64,000 bases of DNA, taken from Halichondria panicea (taxonomy: Eukaryota > Porifera > Demospongiae > Suberitida > Halichondriidae). Shown here one piece after another: positions 1-9,669 of the stretch (positions are counted from its first letter, which is position 1; each line of letters opens with the position of its first letter). Location: contig NC_087377.1 in assembly GCF_963675165.1 (NCBI RefSeq), forward strand, positions 8,387,122 to 8,451,121, written 5' to 3'. The translations under genes were made by a program, and so were the position numbers. The notes beneath the pieces are model-generated. The model did no database searches and was not told the DNA's origin. It worked only from the letters and a program-made list of their open reading frames with translations.

Positions 1-744
1 CCCCATAAATTGGCCCTGCTTATTCTCACCTAATTAACACTGTAACTCCATGACCTCCAAACATTTAATTAGTGACAATGGCGTACTTCCCTCCTCTGAT
101 ACATACTGCATACATACAATCTAAAACTCCATACTTTCTTATCCTTCTGTTTTTTAACTGTTCGCCCTTTACAGGACATGCAACCCACAGTGACACTGTG
201 CATCGATGCCTGCCCAAATAAAATAACAAGTAACTACAAGTACGGCGACCCTCCAAATATGCGACACCCAGGAGCTTCTACATTGGAGAATTCAGCATTA
301 AATTTAGTGAATGTAATCTTGTTGAAGATAATAATGAGACATCGGTAAGTGGGGAGAATTTTGTTGGGTCATGGCTGCACCTGCACCTCCCCATGAAGAG
401 TTGGTAGCTATAGCTGTTGTGTATGGAGCGCCAATCAGGTCAAAAATGCATGTCATTGAATCACACCAATCGGTTCATCGATCATTTCCAATTGGTTTGT
501 CGATCTTTAATTTTGCCTCTATGCTTGACCCTTGACCTGAGCTCTCAACCTTCACCTTGACACTAAAAAGTACTGACTAGACTGGAACTCGACTACTTAC
601 GTATTACGTACCTATATAGCTAGCTATTAAAGATCAAGACAGAAGTGAAGCTCGAAGAGGGCCAGTCGTATTATGAATTCTGATGTTTCCCAAGTTGCAT
701 GCCCTCTCTTTTTTTATACGCCCTTGGTATTTGTGTTTATGCAG
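1..744. other. Intergenic or intronic DNA without recognised genes
   Basis: I see no coding region that I can support here. A short stretch near 255-275 (AATATGCGACACCC) resembles the repeat copies near 63.1 and 63.4 kb, so part of it may be repeat-derived. The end of the interval runs into the splice acceptor of the exon at 745. Confidence 0.5.
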
Positions 745-956
745 GAAGTGATGTCGTCCCTTTGAGCAAAATCCTGGCTTTCTTCACTGGCCATGGGGCA
801 GAGTTGTCGCCTGTCTGCCCAAAAGGAATGTTCCCCACATCATCAACCTGTGCACTCCACCTTACACTACCAACACAGTACCACAACCAGCCAGCTCTTT
901 TCAAAGAAAAAATGCTGTATGGCCTCAAGAACCATGGAGGTTTTGGGAAGCGCTAA
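745..956 (+). CDS. Terminal exon of a HECT-domain-like protein
   Basis: The exon begins after a good acceptor (TTTATGCAG ending at 744) and runs to a TAA at 954-956. The translation shows the signature of the HECT C-lobe end: an FFTG-type helix, then FPTSSTC with the conserved cysteine, a LTLPTQYHN strand and a final GFGKR, which matches the family's conserved C-terminal GFG-hydrophobic tail. HECT proteins transfer ubiquitin from an E2 through this cysteine to a substrate. The upstream exons (N-lobe) are not in the window, so the gene enters from the left or the exon is an isolated remnant. The assignment rests on motif pattern only; many invertebrate genomes carry expanded, partly mobile HECT-like genes, and this could be one of those. 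Confidence 0.5.
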
Positions 957-2930
957 GTGTTGCTCACTCTGTAAACACACTCTCATTTATGCCAGAACAT
1001 GTTTTCTGTATTGAACCTCTTTGGACCATGTTTTCATAAACGTGTTATCATGTAATTTGCGTCACTTATTCATCCAGTATTGTCTCACACTGTTTTCTGA
1101 AGCTGTATTCTGCATTATAATTATATCTTTCACTTCAATTGACATGTGCACATACAATACAATTGAAGTGTTTCTGACCCGAATGGTTGTGAATATCTTT
1201 CATATACCATGGTCAAGTAATCATGAACTTGGATGTATATTGTTAGTTACCAATTAATATTGCAATGCTTCTTTTTATCGGCGAGCAAAAACAAGCTTAA
1301 ATTATAGTTGATCTGTCGGGATCAGGCTCGGCATGCATTGGCCATTAGGTGCACTAAATATGAACAAAGCCTGCCAAAAAGGTATACGTAGTGAAGGCGT
1401 TAATGGTAGCGAAGGACGGCAGTGGATAAAACAGACACTGTACCTTCATGCAGATATCTTGGCAATCATCTTGATTCTAGTCCGAGTAACGCAATAAGGT
1501 ATCCAGCTCCGTCGATCGCCTCTTCCTCTCTATCTCCATCTTTATCCATCAACTTGTGCACGGAAACCCGGCCAAAAGTGCATCGATGCTGAAGTGCTTT
1601 CTGCTGATGCACGCAATGACACTGCTCGCTGAATCCCTGACCTGGCTAGACAATCATTGTAGGCAAGAAACACCCGCACGATTGTTAATCAATTTCTCCA
1701 ATTGAACTATCGCATGACTTTCTTTGTGTGAAGGGGTGTAGCGTGCGAAACTAAAATCTGAGCATTATACTACCATAGTGAAACGAAAAACAAGTGTTTG
1801 GACACTACAGTGCATTGGGTTGACCTTTTCGCTATTTTAGTTACTGCATTCCTGCAGCATGACAGGATTACTTACTTACAAGGTGTAGCCTAACATAATT
1901 ATCATACAAAGAAAACATAATTATCATACAAGTTTCGTGTACAAAGAAAGAAAACGGAAGCATAACGCATAACACCGCTCAGCTAAAAGACTACAAACAA
2001 TTCACATAAAAAAATACCTGATTTCATGAGAAAAAAAGATTATAATTATATACAATACAATAACTAGGGCATACTACATAAATTATACACAGGCACCTCA
2101 GGCACGTATGAATTATTAATAGTACATATGATCTCAGTTCATCAGCACTTACTGTGATAATTAGTTGTTTAGTTACCATGGTTTGTGTTATGGAAAGTTT
2201 TTTTTGTTTCTCTGTACAGTTTCCTGGAGCAGAGCCTCCCGCCTCCTTTGTTCTGTACAATAGCTCTTTGTTGTAAAGAGGACCTGCGTGTCTCTGTGTA
2301 CCATACCATGCATGCATGTTTTTGGTAAAAGCAGTATCTCTATCGGTGATCTGAAGGGGTGGGTGGTCAAAAGTTGAAGAGCTTACAATTGCAATCAAAG
2401 TATGTTTAAGTTGTTACTGTCCCAGTACGTACCTGGAATCTGTTAGAAATACAATGCTGAGTGCCTTGAACAAATAGATGATTCGTTATCGTACACTCAT
2501 GTATCTGGTTCGAGAATGTTAATAGAGGTGGTCTCTTTCCCCTAAATGATTCTGATCAGCATTTTACCTATTTTGTTGAGGTCTAGAAGGCAGTGCAGAT
2601 TCAGAAATACATGTCGAAAAGACCCCGAAAAATCAATGCAATTTCAATGGTTTTTGATTTCTCAGAACAATGAAGACTTTGCTGAACGACATAGGGTTAC
2701 TGTACGTGGAACAAGTATCAGAAAAAAAAACTATTCAGAAGGCCACAGGGCTTAGAAAATCTCTTAGTGGTTCTAATTTTTAATGACAGGCATTAAAAGT
2801 TCGAGGGAGATGGAGATGATTCGTTATTATCGTACACTCGTATCTGGTTATAGAGGTGGTCTCAATGATTCTATCGGAGTTCATACCTATATAAACATTA
2901 CGACACAAATTATTTTTCTCTTTATTTGGG
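957..2930. other. Non-coding stretch, no supported gene
   Basis: Several short ORFs exist on both strands but none shows a family motif or convincing splice structure. A small direct repeat (ACATAATTATCATACAA) occurs twice near 1893-1931. A possible minus-strand coding piece near 2190-2370 has a Glu/Arg/Gln-rich coiled-coil look but cannot be assigned. Confidence 0.4.
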
Positions 2931-2934
2931 TAGT

Positions 2935-3132
2935 GGGGTGCAATCAATCTCAAGCTTTTCATCAGTACTGTTGATTTCACTACGTATGCGTGTGCGAAAT
3001 GCGTCAATAACGGTGTGCTTGCCATCCACCATTTTTTTAAACAACTCAGATGATTCATGGTGCAAGCGTTCGATATATTTAATGTTTCAAACTGGGGCAG
3101 AGTTGAAACGCTCAAAAAACTGTTATGATCCC
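2935..3132 (-). CDS. Unrecognised exon-like segment
   Basis: On the minus strand, directly after an AACAG acceptor-like site, a frame reads through about 60 codons of amphipathic charged sequence (for example HHESSELFKKMVDGKHTVID) with one internal stop near its beginning. Its composition is protein-like and its length is typical of the short exons in this window. I do not recognise the family. The interrupting stop suggests a decayed exon; an overlapping plus-strand ORF of similar length exists but looks less protein-like. Confidence 0.25.
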
Positions 3133-3359
3133 TCACTTGAGGTATGCCATAATTACTAGACAACCAACCAGTAAACAACTGATTTATTTACAAACATCAA
3201 CAAGATCGAGGGGTTCCTGCAGTTGCTAATACAGTTGGGGATTGGAAGTGGCCAGGTCTCAAAACTAAACATAATATCTCAGGCACACACTTTCCTGATT
3301 CATCGGAGAGTGTATATAGCTACATGTTGTGAACGAACATTGATATCTTATTTGCAGCA

Positions 3360-4200
3360 TGCCAGATAACCCCTCTCAAGACGAGGAGAAGATCATAAGT
3401 AGAGCCCATGTTTGCCAAATCAAAACCAAAGGACTGAATAAGGGCCTCAGAAAACAGCAGCACCTTCTATCAGCCAAGAAGAAAGAGTATGTATCGAAGA
3501 ACCTCACAGCTCCTGATGAACTTATAAGTTTCCTGAGGGCTGAGGGAACCCTAGAAGAAGTGCTGCTATGTTGAGACGGTAAGCCTTCTATATGTTAATG
3601 ATTATGCATCTATCCAACTATAACCCAGGTTCCTATCCTTGTCTACACTAAACATAATACCAGCGGCAGGGAGCGGTCATCAACATGAGCAAAACAGTCA
3701 TTTGAACATTAGTGGAGACAGTCAAGCTTGCTCTCACAGCCTCAGAATTATGCAGTTAGAACAGTTACTGGTCAAGAGTGATGAAGCAGCCGCTAGACCA
3801 CGACAATATCTCTACGTGTATGAGTAATAAAAATATAATTAGCTGTCCCTACATTGCTGTTCTCAACCGAGCTGTGTGATTATGTATGTACTCCTTCACA
3901 CATGCAGTCTATGTGCAAAGGGTGCACATATAGACTGCTCAAAATGGAGTGTTGTAGTTGATGCTATCAATGACCGCTGCTCCAATGCAAGGCGCGAGCT
4001 GCAGAGAATTTATCTGCCCCCCAAAAAATGTATAGAAACAGTGTACGAACCCCTCCCTAACCAACTTATATATCGGTATACACTGTACCAAGCATGTAAC
4101 AACATTGTACTACATTGCGGAAAGTTTGTGCACTGTTGTGAAGGTACAAGCCTGCAACTTTGTGGCCAGATTCAAATCCAATTTGGGGTTGTATGATACA
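3360..4200 (+). CDS. Cluster of unrecognised exon-like segments
   Basis: Three consecutive plus-strand segments look like exons. The first follows a TATTTGCAG acceptor at 3358, opens with ATG at 3360 and gives about 71 codons rich in Lys, Glu and Gln, ending just before a GTAAGCC donor-like site. The second (about 3640-3827) follows an acceptor-like CCCAG and encodes a Ser/Gln/Ala-rich stretch. The third (about 3906-4035) follows an ACATGCAG acceptor and encodes a Cys- and Arg-containing helix-like stretch (AINDRCSNARRELQRI). I cannot join them with confidence or name a family. They may belong to one host gene that continues into the duplicated segment downstream. Confidence 0.3.
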
Positions 4201-4307
4201 TGGTTGTAGTAACCTTGTGACAACCATGTTGTTGTTGTTTCTGTATGGGGCATCTAATGTGCTTTAATGGCTTGTTTCTGTTGGATCACTAGCTTATATC
4301 AGACATT

Positions 4308-4764
4308 GACATTGAAACGCAACCCCCTAGGAAAATAATAATCAAAAAACTGTTACAATCCCTCCCTAACCGAAAACAAGAAAGTACTAAATATATTAAG
4401 GTCCAAGAAAATGAGAGGCAGAGGTTTTGCCGAGAATGGTTGAGATTATTATATATCATGTAGGTTATTGATTCCCTGCTAATTGTGCAGGCCTCTTCAT
4501 CATCTCTAAATAGATCTTCCATCTCTTCTACATCAGCTGGTATTTGTCGTATGTACCCTTTTCGACCGACACATGGAAGTACAGACTGCCATTAATTAAC
4601 CATTGCATGTTTGGTGCTAAAACACAAAACCTACATTATAGTCATAGTCACAATCCAAACTTAGATTTCACGAGTTCCTGATGGTAGAAAGATATCGAAG
4701 GGTCAGAGATTATGTAGCAGCAAGGTTGGCAATGCGAGGTCTTGTGTCACAGTAACCTCATCCC
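4308..4764 (+). repeat. Tandem duplication, copy 1
   Basis: This copy begins with GACATTGAAACGCAACCCC and ends near GTGTCACAGTAACCTCATCCC. The same landmarks recur in the same order in copy 2 at 4932-5368: AGGAAAATAATAATCAAAAA, ATATTAAGGTCCAAGAAAATGA, CATCAGCTGGTATTTGTCGTATG and TTAGATTTCACGAGTTCCTG. Small insertions and deletions distinguish the two. The unit may carry exon pieces, since both copies encode a MVERYRR..RDYVAARLAMRG-type stretch near the end. Confidence 0.8.
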
Positions 4765-4769
4765 TGAAC

Positions 4770-4915
4770 GACGTGCGCAGTGCACTGTGGTGGCCCCCGA
4801 GAGCCTTCCCAATGATTTTGCCTGGTTAATTGTCAAAGCTTACGCTTTGCTGATTAACGAGGATGTGTGGGAGGAAGGAAAGGTTTACATATGTAACCAC
4901 TGTAAACATACCAGG
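4770..4915 (+). CDS. Unrecognised exon-like segment between the tandem copies
   Basis: From about 4770 a frame reads QCTVVAPESLPNDFAWLIVK and onwards to a CxxC-type end (ICNHCKHTR) before a TGA at 4918, immediately after a GGTGAG donor-like sequence. The hydrophobic/charged alternation is protein-like. I do not recognise the family. It may be one exon of the same unknown gene as the flanking segments. Confidence 0.3.
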
Positions 4916-4931
4916 TGAGCTAAAGGGGCTC

Positions 4932-5368
4932 GACATTGAAACGCAACCCCCCCCCCCCAGGAAAATAATAATCAAAAAATTACCGAATCAAGAAAGTACT
5001 AAAGGTAAAAAATATATTAAGGTCCAAGAAAATGAGGAATGGGCTGGGATTATAATAAATTATATCCTGAAGGTTATTGATCTCCTTCTAATCGTGCAGG
5101 CCTCTTAATTCATCACCTCTAAATAGATCTTTCATCTCTTCTACATCAGCTGGTATTTGTCGTATGGAAGAGTCTGTACCCTTTTCAACCGACACATGAC
5201 ATGAAGTACTTGCCCCTGGCTGCCATTAATAATATTAACCATTGCACAAAACCTACTTAGATTTCACGAGTTCCTGAGTTCCTGATGGTAGAAAGATATT
5301 GAAGGGTCAGAGATTATGTAGCAGCAAGGTTGGCAATGCGAGGTTTTGTGTCACAGCAACCTCATCCC
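4932..5368 (+). repeat. Tandem duplication, copy 2
   Basis: Second copy of the unit described at 4308-4764. It contains a longer C homopolymer (CCCCCCCCCCCC) after GAAACGCAA and a duplicated GAGTTCCT. A further partial match (AAATGAGAGGCAGAGGTT) lies just beyond it at about 5449-5466, matching about 4411-4428 inside copy 1. Confidence 0.8.
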
Positions 5369-5479
5369 CTTGATATACTATACTACACCAGCAGCGCAGC
5401 TTCACCGGGTTACGTTAGACAGTGTCTTGGATCTTGGGAGAGTATACAAATGAGAGGCAGAGGTTATGCTGAGAATGGA

Positions 5480-6815
5480 AATCACATTATTCTATCTAGA
5501 TTTAGCCGGCTCTGCTAATTGATTGTGTACAGAGTCAGTGTCCCAAATGGCCTCAAAATATGTTAATAACCAACCAGAATTGTTATCATGCCTGTTTTGT
5601 CAAACGTATCTTGGTGAGCATTACCCGATTGTTGTCGTTTTGTTTTTGCCTTTCAGTAGAACACTATATAAATTATGTATAAGCATAAAAATTATTATAC
5701 ACAGCTGCAACCTTGCTCACAGATTGTGTTCCTACTGCGGTCTCATTCAGCATCAGTATGTGCATTGTTGTTGAGAGGAAAACGGTTGGGTATAGTAAAA
5801 ATGTCTTGGAGGCCATATTATTTGCCGTGGATTATTGAAAGTTGGACAAGAAAAAATTGAAGGACATAGTTGAGAAGCTGGAAAGTTCTTCAGATGATAT
5901 AAAAGGTTAGTACAGTGCTTTGATTTGGCTTTTAATAATTATAGTGTTGTTGTGCTACCAAAATAGCTGACTGTACTTTTTTTATGTATGCATGTAGGTG
6001 TGATACGGAACTTGTCTAGTACGTGAGGTGTCACAGTAACGTTTAGGGCAGCAACCCCAATTCTACACTTCACCCGCCCTCCCCCCCAACCCCATTGCGT
6101 GCTTATTTAAAGCTATATTTCTTACAGCATGAGCTTGCATGTTATGTTGTTGTTGCGTTCCCTGGTACTATTATAGACTGACTCATTACATAATAATTAT
6201 TATTATATATGATTATGACTTGTCTACAGTTGTAACTTAACAGCTGGATATTAAGTGGTTGAAAGTGCTCCCAGAAGTGATTAGAGACTGGTGTCGATGG
6301 TATGGGGATTAACCTTGCAACACGATACTTGTGCGGCATTGTTATTGCAACTGTAATGTAGTCAGTCTCTAATGTTGGTGGTTCGACTTTACTAGAAACA
6401 TGGATTTCAAACCAATACATTTTAGTCGGTCGTGTTTTGAAGATGACTCTATCGTTTAGCCTCCAGACTTGGGAGGGAGCACATGGGAGCAGACAAATAG
6501 TAATGTGAAATAAAGGATAAAATGCATGTAATTCAGATTTTGACGATAGACTAAGTTTCATAGCATGTACGTAGTGCGTCACTCTACCATGGTGTCGAGG
6601 GGGAAAAGAGATTTGAACAGACAAAAAACAAAAGAAGTAAAGCTATTGCACGTAAGATTGCCAGAGCAAACCGGTGTGGACCGGCCAAACACTGCAATTG
6701 GTGTCACTCCAACACGTACGCATAGTCGCATGCCTTTACAACAAACGGAAAGTCAGTTCATGATCCAGAAAATTAATTCTTACATGAATGAAGAGCAAAG
6801 CTAAAAAAATTTTAT
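5480..6815. other. Mostly non-coding; small exon-like pieces
   Basis: Short segments near 5540-5610 (CLFCQTYL-type, before GTATCT/GTGAGC donor-like sites) and 5850-5905 (a Lys/Glu-rich helix before GTTAGT) look like tiny exons but cannot be assigned. The rest shows no supported gene. Confidence 0.35.
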
Positions 6816-6817
6816 TA

Positions 6818-7138
6818 TTAATTTTGAAGAGAATGTGTGGACTGCACACGAACTGCAACTTGGTCCGGTGCACCAGCATCATTATCAGCTGTCACTAAGA
6901 ACTGGAAACGCTGACAAGGCATTCCAAGCAGGGACTCCTCGAGAAAGTGAATAGAGAAGCTGGTTGTTGTCATGGCGCTATCTAGATACATCACGTTGCC
7001 ACTGTCGGTTACGTCGAATATGGAGAGAGTGTAGTTGGTGCTGACCAGTGGGGGGGGCGTTGCCGGGTCGATCCCATACTAGCGTCAGGCCCATCGCCGT
7101 GGAGACTAGGTTCAGATTGCCAGGGGGGTCTGGGCGAT
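6818..7138 (-). CDS. Fibronectin type III domain exon, with one frameshift
   Basis: Read on the minus strand after a TTCTTCAG acceptor (7139-7146), the segment encodes a near-complete FN3 domain: PDPPGNLNL at the N-terminus, the core Trp strand (LTLVWDRPG), a Tyr-containing C-strand region (STNYTLSIFD), and a C-terminal strand region (QRFQFLVTADNDAGAP). FN3 domains are extracellular or adhesion modules, so the parent gene was probably a receptor or matrix protein. An 8-C homopolymer in the middle (about 7050-7057) shifts the frame by one; this could be a real mutation or a sequencing error. The frame ends at TAA in plus coordinates 6818-6820. The shorter related copy at 19.7 kb lacks this exon. 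Confidence 0.6.
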
Positions 7139-8290
7139 CTGAAGAAGCAATGGAACATTTTTTGTGTCACAGCTGTTCTAGCTCTAGCTCTAGCAGTGGT
7201 TAGGCTGTCAATAATTTTTTAGGATTGACAACCCAATATGTAAAATAACAGAGGCAGTTAAATTAAGAGCTAGGAAAATAATTATTCGTATATTAAACAA
7301 ATCGCATCACCAGAAAAGATGTGAATTCATGCATACTGTTTTGAAAATTGGCATCTGCTTTATGCCCAACAAAATACACAAGACAGTCTGGTAAAAATGA
7401 AAGACGACACATGGTCCTCAGAAGCATGATGTAAACATTGATCCATGTACAGGGTTTCATTTAGTGAGGAGGGGGGGCAGGGGTGAACCCCAAAATGCTC
7501 AGCTTCCCCCATGTCCAAGCCATAGACTTATATTGTTGATGAATTATTGTTGAGGGTGCACTTTCATATAATAATTATTATCATGTACAATGTAGTTTGA
7601 GAACATTAATTTCTCATAATTTTGAAAACAAACACACAGCATTTACTTATACTAGCGCAGGCATCCCAAAACCATACGCCTTGATCTTGTCGTGTGATAA
7701 TCATGTGATAATTACACACGGCTCCACACTTAACAAGGGCACACTCAATCCTCATCACATTAACACATACCAGGAAATGAGTAGAGCTCCCTGTTGTCAT
7801 TCCTGGCAGGGTCAACAACTCCACCATCAATGGGCTATGTTTTACACTGAGCACTGTAGATAGTCTCCAGCTACACCCTACCAACTTGAGAGATGGTCTG
7901 TACCACCTCCTTGCTCACGTCACAATGATTTTCCCCAAAGTCTGACGCATCTAGTTTTCTGCTTGTCCACGTCGGGTCTCTCTGCCTTGAGCACTTGGTT
8001 AAGGCAGTGTGTTCGGAGGAAGTCTCGAGTCACTGTGAAGTTGATGAAGGTCACTCGAGAGCAAAGGTCAGAAGGAACTCAACCTGATCGAGGGGGTGGA
8101 GTTTGATCCAACGCACACACAGGCAGTATAATATATTACTAGCTTCGTCATGAAACAGATGCTCATTACCATATGTCATGAACGAGAAGACATTATAGAA
8201 GATCGCAAGATGTTTATGTAAGACATGTGTTAGTATGAGTCCAAATCGCTGCTAATTAATTGAACAGCCGCAACACTCCTGCCAATTATC
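6830..8290. repeat. Dispersed duplicated segment, long copy
   Basis: Blocks at about 6832-6855, 7153-7475, 8194-8250 and 8252-8288 reappear in the same order at 19.7-20.7 kb. Landmarks include GACTGCACACGAACTG, TTTTTGTGTCACAGCTG, TTAAGAGCTAGGAAAATAAT, CAGTCTGGTAAAAATGAAA and TTATAGAAGATCGCAAGATG. The long copy contains the FN3 exon and the dynein-like fragment; the short copy has lost both. Confidence 0.75.
7948..8075 (-). pseudogene. Cytoplasmic dynein heavy chain fragment
   Basis: The minus-strand frame between about 8072 and 7950 contains [13 protein letters not shown] followed by [14 protein letters not shown]. This closely matches the conserved INFTVT...L..VLK.ERPD block in the C-terminal motor region of cytoplasmic dynein heavy chains, the ATP-driven minus-end microtubule motor. 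Only about 40 codons are recognisable and the frame meets a stop soon after. No other dynein exons are visible nearby, so this is an isolated exon remnant or a retro-fragment, not a working gene. Confidence 0.5.
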
Positions 8291-8640
8291 CATTCACATG
8301 TGCAACATCGGGTGGTTCATTTGATGCAAGGGAGTTTGTGTGGTGAGTAATTGAGACGGCCTCCTGTGTAGGGGCGGTGGTTCCCTTGTCCTCCTGTGTA
8401 GGTAGTGTGTGGACAGTGGTTCCCTTGTCCTCCTGTGTACCACCATTGTGGTTAGGCTCTTGTGTGTAGGCAGTACATGTAAAGCATGGAGTGAACAACC
8501 TTGTGTGTGTGTGTGTATAAGAGCGGCTGGTACTAACCAACCTGTGTACATGCAGACACAGTCCACTTGGGAGTGCCTGCCACAGCATACAGCATAAGTT
8601 AATTGCATAAGACAAATCAGCATTCCCTTGAAGGCTCATG
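8290..8640 (-). CDS. Thr/Gln-rich low-complexity exon-like segment
   Basis: The minus-strand frame contains two copies of a TQEDKGTT unit and a further TQEA, giving a Thr-rich linker-like sequence that ends near a natural stop at 8286-8288. Such linkers occur between extracellular domains, which would suit a receptor related to the FN3 exon nearby, but the link is inference. The underlying DNA is a short imperfect tandem repeat with a (TG)n tract at about 8501-8517, so this may be non-coding. Confidence 0.2.
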
Positions 8641-8708
8641 TTGTACTGCATCATACTAAAATAAGGTATAATAAATATAAAGTAGATGTAAGTGTAATTA
8701 TTAGACAA

Positions 8709-9291
8709 CTGTGTATTCTGCCGCCGGTAAACAATTATCTTCCGGTGTAAGAAATTTGGAATCTCTAGACAGCCCGTTTGAGCACATCTTCGTGACCCTC
8801 TACTCGCATTTCATTATAAACTGCTTCAAACTGCTATTACATTCTACACTTGATTACTATCTATAGGTATCAGCTCACCTAGGCAAGGAGTCTAATGATG
8901 AGAATTCGCGCAATATCTGAGGGAATAGCTGCTTGTTCAGCCATCCTACCTTATAAGATATGGTAAAGATTGTAATAACTTAAAACAAAGGAATCATGTG
9001 ATCCACGCCAGCCCCCATGGTAAACAGAATGGCAAACCCAGGAAATATACTTTTTTTAGCCTGAAGCCTGAAGCCTTTATGTACTTGAAGCCTTACATAC
9101 TTGAAGCCGTACAATTTGTATACTTAAGTCACAATAGCATGGGAGACTGTCCAAAGGGGGCACACACAATGTAGATATAGCCATATCCAATAGCTTGGTA
9201 GTGAGCGATGAAGAGAGAGGTGGTTTCAAGAGAACAATGTAATGTAGCACAATCCTAGAGGGTAGGTCAGTGGGTGTGAAGGAGAGAGTGT
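8709..9291. other. Flank of the LTR retrotransposon, no supported gene
   Basis: I see no recognisable coding sequence or RNA gene. A minus-strand ORF ending at 9077 runs into the 5' LTR but has no family motif. Confidence 0.4.
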
Positions 9292-9296
9292 GGCTG
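9292..9296 (+). other. Target-site duplication, left copy (GGCTG)
   Basis: GGCTG directly precedes the 5' LTR and is repeated at 14351-14355 directly after the 3' LTR. A 5-bp duplication is the usual footprint of Ty3/gypsy integrases. Confidence 0.9.
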
Positions 9297-9574
9297 TGTG
9301 GCGTACTCCTAGTAGCCACTAACCACAAACACTCAATCTGTGGTCAAGTTGAACTATGTGCTGACTAGAAATATCTTAGTTGTTCTAGAGTATTCTTACA
9401 CTAAGCAATTCTGGACTATTCTATGTATTGTTCTGGTTTGTTCTAGAACTGTTTTTGTTTTGTATTTAAAACAGTTCAGTTTTGTGTCTAAGTTGTGTTA
9501 TTCGTGCGTGTTCTTTATTGTTCAAGACAGCTATTAAAAGTCAATTCTCCTATAGTCAAGAGTACTACGTTACA
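9297..9574 (+). repeat. 5' LTR
   Basis: Starts TGTGGCGTAC and ends ACGTTACA, so it has the TG...CA ends typical of LTRs. It contains a TATA-like TATTTAAAA near 9461. A 65-codon ORF inside is repeated exactly in the other LTR and is not a gene. Confidence 0.95.
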
Positions 9575-9576
9575 GT

Positions 9577-9596
9577 TGGTGGCAGCGGTGGGATTC
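9577..9596 (+). promoter_or_regulatory. Primer-binding site, tRNA-Leu
   Basis: TGGTGGCAGCGGTGGGATTC begins two bases after the LTR. It is the exact complement of the 3' end of a eukaryotic tRNA-Leu (acceptor ...CCGCTGCCA plus the added CCA and part of the T arm). This tRNA would prime minus-strand DNA synthesis. Confidence 0.85.
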
Positions 9597-9669
9597 TCAA
9601 TTGTCCTGACTCTACTCGACAAGCCCGAGATAGCCGTGTGAAAGACTTTAGTGTGACTGGTACTGGCAT

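Noticed and set aside
9340-9537. 65-codon ORF repeated at 14116-14313
   Set aside because: It lies wholly in the LTRs and is identical only because the LTRs are; no protein features.
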